NCBI GenBank assembly: GCA_031367895.1
Contig: JANLQP010000195.1
Span: 1-9,457, forward strand
Reading direction: 5' to 3'
DNA from: Ga0077555 sp031367895
GTDB lineage: Bacteria; Pseudomonadota; Alphaproteobacteria; Rhizobiales; Hyphomicrobiaceae
DNA: 9,457 nt
Below are positions 6,201 to 9,457 of this stretch, piece by piece. Made by a program: the position numbers and the translations under genes. Numbering within the stretch: position 1 is the stretch's first letter; each line of letters opens with the position of its first letter. The notes under the pieces were generated by a model. The model was not told where the DNA came from. It did not search any database and worked only from the letters and a program-made list of their open reading frames with translations.

Positions 6201-6943
6201 CCATTTTCGATCTCTCGCTTTGGCAGCTGGCGCTGATTGCCATCACCGCGCTCGGAGCACAGATCATCGGCGGGCTCGCTGGCTACGGCACCGGCCTGCT
6301 GATGCCGCTGGTGCTGGTGCCGCTGATTGGCGCCGAGGCGATCGTGCCGGTGATCAGCCTCTCCGCCATTCTCACCAATATCACGCGCGTTGCCGTGTTC
6401 CGCGAGAGTGTCGACGTGCGCAAGGCGCTGATGATATCGGCCTTCGCGCTGCCGACGACGATGCTCGGCGCCTACTGCTACACGTGGCTCTCGAGCCGCG
6501 GCGCGGCGTTCGTGATCGGTGCAATGCTGATCCTGATCGTGCCGTTGCGCCGCGTCCTGACCCAGCATCGGTTTCAACTTGGTACCGGTGGTGGCGCGTT
6601 GGCCGGCGCCGTTTACGGCTTTCTCACGGGCGGCACGGTCGGCGTCGGGGTCATCCTGCTGTCGATCTTCATGTCGATGGGCCTCTCCGGGCCGCAGGTG
6701 ATCGCCTCGGACGCGTTGACCTCGACCATTCTCGGTGTCGCCAAAAGCAGCGTGTTCATCGCGGCCGGTGCGCTGCCGCCGAAGCTGTGGCTGGTCGCAT
6801 TCCTGATCGGCGCCATGGCGACGCCCGGCGCCATGCTGGCGAAATGGATGAGCACGCGCTTCTCGGCCAAGCTGCAGGACGGCCTGATCGAAGCCGCGAT
6901 CGTCTGCGGCGGGCTGATGCTGCTGTGGCGGGCGAGGGTGTAG
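6197..6943 (+). CDS. Sulfite exporter TauE/SafE family membrane protein, coupled to the molybdoenzyme
   Basis: This is a 248-residue, very hydrophobic protein of the TauE/SafE family (about 8 helices), whose members are proposed to carry sulfite, sulfoacetate or other organic anions across the inner membrane. The family's internal duplication is visible: a glycine-rich repeat GLAGYGTGLLMPLVLVP (26-42) near the N-terminus and a second, GFLTGGTVGVGVILLSIF (141-158), in the middle, each followed by further membrane segments. The ATG overlaps the molybdoenzyme stop (ATGA). An upstream in-frame ATG at 6143 would add 18 charged residues buried in the previous gene and is unlikely. The coupling suggests that export of an anion produced or used by the oxidoreductase is its job (inference). 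Its TAG stop is the first base triplet of a large palindromic element. Confidence 0.88.
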   Translation: MTIFDLSLWQLALIAITALGAQIIGGLAGYGTGLLMPLVLVPLIGAEAIVPVISLSAILTNITRVAVFRESVDVRKALMISAFALPTTMLGAYCYTWLSSRGAAFVIGAMLILIVPLRRVLTQHRFQLGTGGGALAGAVYGFLTGGTVGVGVILLSIFMSMGLSGPQVIASDALTSTILGVAKSSVFIAAGALPPKLWLVAFLIGAMATPGAMLAKWMSTRFSAKLQDGLIEAAIVCGGLMLLWRARV

Positions 6944-7100
6944 GTCGGAGTGAACCGGCCCCTGCGCCCGCACAATTCCTATGTGCTTACCCGGTGAAGT
7001 CCGACAGCCGCCACAACGGGTCAGCCTCAAGCTAGGACTCGGACCTCACCGGAGCCGCCGCCTCGACTTGCGCTACGCGTTGGCCCGTTCGCTCCGACCT
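6942..7100. repeat. Nested palindromic element after the first TauE/SafE gene
   Basis: The outer arms are 19 bases, AGGTCGGAGTGAACCGGCC (6942-6960) and its reverse complement at 7082-7100, matching at 17 of 19 positions. Nested inside are 14-base arms CCGGTGAAGTCCGA (6991-7004) and TCGGACCTCACCGG (7039-7052), matching at 13 of 14, with a 34-base loop. The left outer arm starts on the second base of the TauE/SafE stop codon. The rest of the spacer up to the MFS gene shows no gene. The structure could act as a transcription terminator or RNA stabiliser, or be a member of a dispersed palindromic repeat family. Confidence 0.6.
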
Positions 7101-7218
7101 TCCCGCACTTGACCAATAGCTCTGACAGAGCGTGCCCCCTCATATAGGCTCGGCGAAGGTGCGAATCAGAACGGGCGGGCGGCACACGTGTACACCGAAG
7201 TGACCTACCGATTGGCCC

Positions 7219-7223
7219 GGGAG
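7219..7223 (+). promoter_or_regulatory. Ribosome binding site favouring the MFS start at 7233
   Basis: GGGAG lies 9 bases before the ATG at 7233. The longer in-frame GTG start at 7188 has only a weak GGGCGGGCGG region upstream. Confidence 0.4.
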
Positions 7224-7232
7224 CGGCGCGAC

Positions 7233-8441
7233 ATGCTGCGCGCGATCCTTGGCCTCGGTACGACGCAGATCATCGGCTGGGGCTCGACGTTCACGGCGCT
7301 GACGATCTTCGGCACCCCGATCGGCAACGAGCTGGGGCTGCAGCGCGAAGTCGTATTCGGCGGCATCGCGATGATGCTGCTGGTCTCGGCAACGCTCTCG
7401 CCGCGCACCGGACAATTGATCGACCGCCTCGGCGCGCGCAACGTCATGACTTGCGGGTCGCTGGTCGCGGCCATCGCCATGTTCGCGCAGGCGAAGGCTG
7501 GCGGCCTCTTCACCTACATGCTCGGCTGGGTGCTGTTCGGCATCGCGATGCCGCTGATGCTGAACAACGCGGCTATGCCGGGCCTCGTGCAGGTGGTCGG
7601 CCCCAACGCGCGGCGCGCCATCACCGGGCTGACGCTGATTTCGGGTCTCACCGGCACCGTGTTCCTGCCCTTCAGCGCCTATCTGCTCGACACGATCGGC
7701 TGGCGCAACGCCTACATGCTGTTCGCGGTGCTGCACATCGTGGTCTGTATGCCGATTCACTGGCTGGTGCTGCGCCGCTCGACCAGCCCCGAGGCGATCG
7801 TCGAAGGTGCGAAAGCCAAACCAAGGGCGCTGCAACCTGCCGAAGCCTTGCTGGCGCCGCAGTACCGCAAGCGGGCGTTCTTCCTGCTCGCCGTCTGGTC
7901 GTGCACGGAGGGCCTGCTGACGTGGGGCCTCTACATGCAGGTGATCGACGTGCTGACCGGCATGGGACTGCCACGCAACTCCGCGGTCTGGATCTGGGCG
8001 CTGGTCGGTCCGATGCAGGCGTGCGCGCGATTCTTCGAGCTGCTTTCCGGCGGGCGGCACTCGATCCTCGCGACGGCCATGGGCTCGGCCATGATGACGA
8101 CGCTGAGCTTTTCCGCATTCATGCTGGCCGGTGTCTCGGTGGGCTCGACGATCGTGTTCTGCCTGCTGATGGGACTGGGGCACGGCCTCTTCGCGGTGGC
8201 GCGCAACATGCTGCCGCTGACGCTGTTCGGGGCGCAGGAGTTCGGCAGCTACATGGGCCGCTTGATGGTGCCGCAAAACATCGTCAACGCGCTGGCGCCG
8301 ATCCTGTTCGCGTTCATCCTGGCGCGGCTGAGCCCGGTCGTCGCGCTGTGGGTTGCGGCGCTCTCCGCGTGCCTCGGCTGTTTCGCGGTGCTGGCGCTGG
8401 TGCGGTTTTGCCGGGCGAGCATGCCGGAGGAGCCATCGTAG
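7233..8441 (+). CDS. Major facilitator superfamily transporter
   Basis: This is a 402-residue protein with about 12 hydrophobic segments arranged in two halves, joined by a hydrophilic centre (EGAKAKPRALQPAEALLAPQYRKR). The signature loop 2-3 motif A of the MFS is present as G60-x3-D64-R65-x-G67-x-R69 (GQLIDRLGAR). The first helix begins GLGTTQIIGWGSTFTALTIF, a TQxxGWG start shared by a group of proteobacterial MFS proteins of mostly unknown substrate. The start is uncertain: ATG 7233 has GGGAG upstream, while GTG 7188 would add 15 mainly charged residues and the frame stays open upstream. It lies downstream of the TauE/SafE gene but is separated by a 289-base spacer with a palindromic element, so it may be its own transcription unit. 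Its stop codon lies inside the next palindromic element. The substrate cannot be named. Confidence 0.88.
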   Translation: MLRAILGLGTTQIIGWGSTFTALTIFGTPIGNELGLQREVVFGGIAMMLLVSATLSPRTGQLIDRLGARNVMTCGSLVAAIAMFAQAKAGGLFTYMLGWVLFGIAMPLMLNNAAMPGLVQVVGPNARRAITGLTLISGLTGTVFLPFSAYLLDTIGWRNAYMLFAVLHIVVCMPIHWLVLRRSTSPEAIVEGAKAKPRALQPAEALLAPQYRKRAFFLLAVWSCTEGLLTWGLYMQVIDVLTGMGLPRNSAVWIWALVGPMQACARFFELLSGGRHSILATAMGSAMMTTLSFSAFMLAGVSVGSTIVFCLLMGLGHGLFAVARNMLPLTLFGAQEFGSYMGRLMVPQNIVNALAPILFAFILARLSPVVALWVAALSACLGCFAVLALVRFCRASMPEEPS

Positions 8442-8560
8442 GGCGCAATAGCTCCGGCATCTGCACTTGGCCGGAGCGTATTGCGCCGATCGTTCATCAA
8501 ACGGACGTTGTAGCGGTGCTATAGGGCGGCAAGGGCAGGCCGCCTATTGCACCCTACGAT
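8435..8560. repeat. Cloverleaf-like palindromic element between convergent genes (also likely bidirectional terminator)
   Basis: Outer arms ATCGTAGGGCGCAATAG (8435-8451) and the reverse complement of ATCGTAGGGTGCAATAG (8544-8560) match at 16 of 17 positions. Inside are two further hairpins. The first pairs 8442-8458 with 8470-8487 (GGCGCAATAGCTCCGGC with one bulged base, 11-base loop). The second pairs ATAGGGCGGC (8521-8530) with GCCGCCTAT (8539-8547). Each outer arm contains the TAG stop of the flanking gene, so both proteins end Ser-stop from the same ATCGTAG-like sequence. The hairpins could terminate transcription from both sides; there is no U-tract. Confidence 0.65.
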
Positions 8561-9309
8561 AGACGCGTCGCGACGTAGAGCCAGACGCCACGGACAAGGA
8601 ACACGCTGCCGACCGCGAACACGATACGGCGGCTCCAGGCGCGGAAATCGGCATCGTTCATGCGTTCCAGAACGTAGGACGCCAGCGTCGTGCCCGTGAA
8701 TGCGAGGCCGATCGCGCCAACGAACGCCCACCACGGCACCTGTGCGTCGAATGCCGTCGCCAGCGAACCGAAGTAGACGATGCGGGCGAGATGCGCAATC
8801 GTCTGGCAGATGGCTTTGGTGCCGACGATGCCGCGCCGGTCGAGGCCGCTGCGCTGGAAGAACATGTCGAGGATGTGGCCCGCGGCACCGGCGATCAATT
8901 GCAGCATCATGATGATGACGCCGCAGATGAAGGGGCCGCCGGGCTTGGTGATGTCGGGGTAGTACTTCTCCGGCAGCGCCTCTGCGAGGAACGGCAACAG
9001 CCCGAGCCCGATATAGAGCAGCGCCTTGTCCGGAATAAACGAAACGAGCCGCATCAACAGGAACGCAACCGTCGCGCCGGCAATGTACGGCCAGACGATG
9101 TGCCACTGGATGTGCGCCCGCCAGAGCAGCGCGCGCCAGCCGTTGGCGCCCATCTGGATCGTACCGAACAGCACCATGGCCGGCACGACGTCCATGAACA
9201 TCAGCAGCACGCCGAGCAGAATCAACCCGCCGGCCATGCCGAAGATGCCCGATAAAAACGACGTGCCGAGCACGCTGACGGCGACAAACGCCATCGCCGC
9301 AGATGTCAT
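8554..9309 (-). CDS. Second sulfite exporter TauE/SafE family membrane protein
   Basis: This 251-residue membrane protein of the TauE/SafE family is clearly a different subfamily from the copy at 6197-6943. The first glycine-rich repeat is SGIFGMAGGLILLGVLL (20-36) and the second is IAGAAGHILDMFFQRSGLDRRGIVGTKAICQTIAH (139-173), with the conserved GH-x2-D and TKA-x2-Q-x3-H pattern of one TauE/SafE branch; several further hydrophobic helices follow. The start at ATG 9309 is chosen because GGGGGAA lies 5 bases upstream; an in-frame ATG at 9402 would add 31 residues without a ribosome binding site. It converges on the MFS gene and so is not in the molybdoenzyme operon. Transported anion unknown. 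The last codons lie within the palindromic element, so the natural C-terminus may have been altered. Confidence 0.88.
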   Translation of the reverse strand: MTSAAMAFVAVSVLGTSFLSGIFGMAGGLILLGVLLMFMDVVPAMVLFGTIQMGANGWRALLWRAHIQWHIVWPYIAGATVAFLLMRLVSFIPDKALLYIGLGLLPFLAEALPEKYYPDITKPGGPFICGVIIMMLQLIAGAAGHILDMFFQRSGLDRRGIVGTKAICQTIAHLARIVYFGSLATAFDAQVPWWAFVGAIGLAFTGTTLASYVLERMNDADFRAWSRRIVFAVGSVFLVRGVWLYVATRLS

Positions 9310-9457
9310 GATAGTTCCCCCGAAATACAGGGAATAGGGCGTTGGGAAGTGGGGGTTCGCATGCAGAAAAGCCATCTCCAAAATCACGAAAACCAAATCC
9401 ATAACAGAAATACCCGCATAAAGTTCTAGCCGGACGTCCAGAGAGACAACAAGAACG
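9310..9457 (-). promoter_or_regulatory. Upstream region of the second TauE/SafE gene
   Basis: This 148-base stretch to the right edge is more AT-rich than the genes and presumably holds the leader and promoter. The Shine-Dalgarno GGGGGAA (9315-9321) is strong. Reading the minus strand, TTGTTG then TAGAAC with an 18-base spacer is the best promoter-like pair near the edge, but it is weak. No other gene is seen. Confidence 0.35.

Noticed and set aside
6101..7030. Antisense 309-codon open frame opposite the first TauE/SafE gene
   Set aside because: Low-complexity polar translation produced by reading a hydrophobic GC-rich gene backwards.
7140..8276. Antisense 378-codon open frame opposite the MFS gene
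   Set aside because: The Arg/His/Gln/Ala-biased product is typical of antisense shadows of hydrophobic membrane-protein genes; no motif and no ribosome binding site.
9310..9402. Extended start of the second TauE/SafE protein adding 31 residues
   Set aside because: No ribosome binding site in front of 9402, whereas the ATG at 9309 has GGGGGAA 5 bases upstream and gives the normal family length.
1..9457. CRISPR array, tRNA, rRNA or insertion-sequence transposase
   Set aside because: No regularly spaced direct repeats, no tRNA-like cloverleaf with conserved TTCGA loop, no rRNA sequence and no transposase-like protein were seen on either strand.

Overview
The window is GC-rich (about 65% in the core genes by hand count of short stretches) and looks like an alphaproteobacterial chromosome. 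It is probably from the Hyphomicrobiales (Bradyrhizobium/Xanthobacter-like relatives), judging by the NuoA, NuoB and NuoC sequences, GC-ending codon choice and intergenic palindromic repeats. This assignment is inference; no rRNA or other marker is present.

Left half (1-3786, mostly minus strand): the start of a complex I (NADH:quinone oxidoreductase) operon, in the order nuoA, nuoB, nuoC on the minus strand, but interrupted twice. Between nuoA and nuoB lies an opposite-strand gene for a DXD-type glycosyltransferase (2590-3390), with a 294-base spacer upstream of nuoB. Between nuoB and nuoC lie three co-directional, tightly packed genes: a 79-residue two-helix membrane protein, a Uma2-family (PD-(D/E)XK) nuclease-like protein and a 139-residue protein I do not recognise. 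nuoC runs off the left edge.

Right half (3787-9457): a 218-base divergent spacer separates nuoA from a plus-strand gene for a cytoplasmic, single-[4Fe-4S], molybdopterin-bis-guanine-dinucleotide-type oxidoreductase. This gene overlaps by ATGA the start of a TauE/SafE-family anion exporter. An MFS transporter follows on the same strand, and a second, different TauE/SafE protein lies convergently at the right edge. Two TauE/SafE proteins around one molybdoenzyme hint at sulfur-compound or organic-acid metabolism with export of an anionic product, but the substrate cannot be read from the sequence.

Two spacers hold elaborate nested palindromes (6942-7100 and 8435-8560). In both, the arms begin at or include the stop codons of the adjacent genes, which suggests repetitive palindromic elements that landed at gene ends. 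The most notable observations are the double interruption of the nuoABC block, the unknown protein translationally coupled to nuoC, the molybdoenzyme-TauE/SafE pair and the two palindromic elements.
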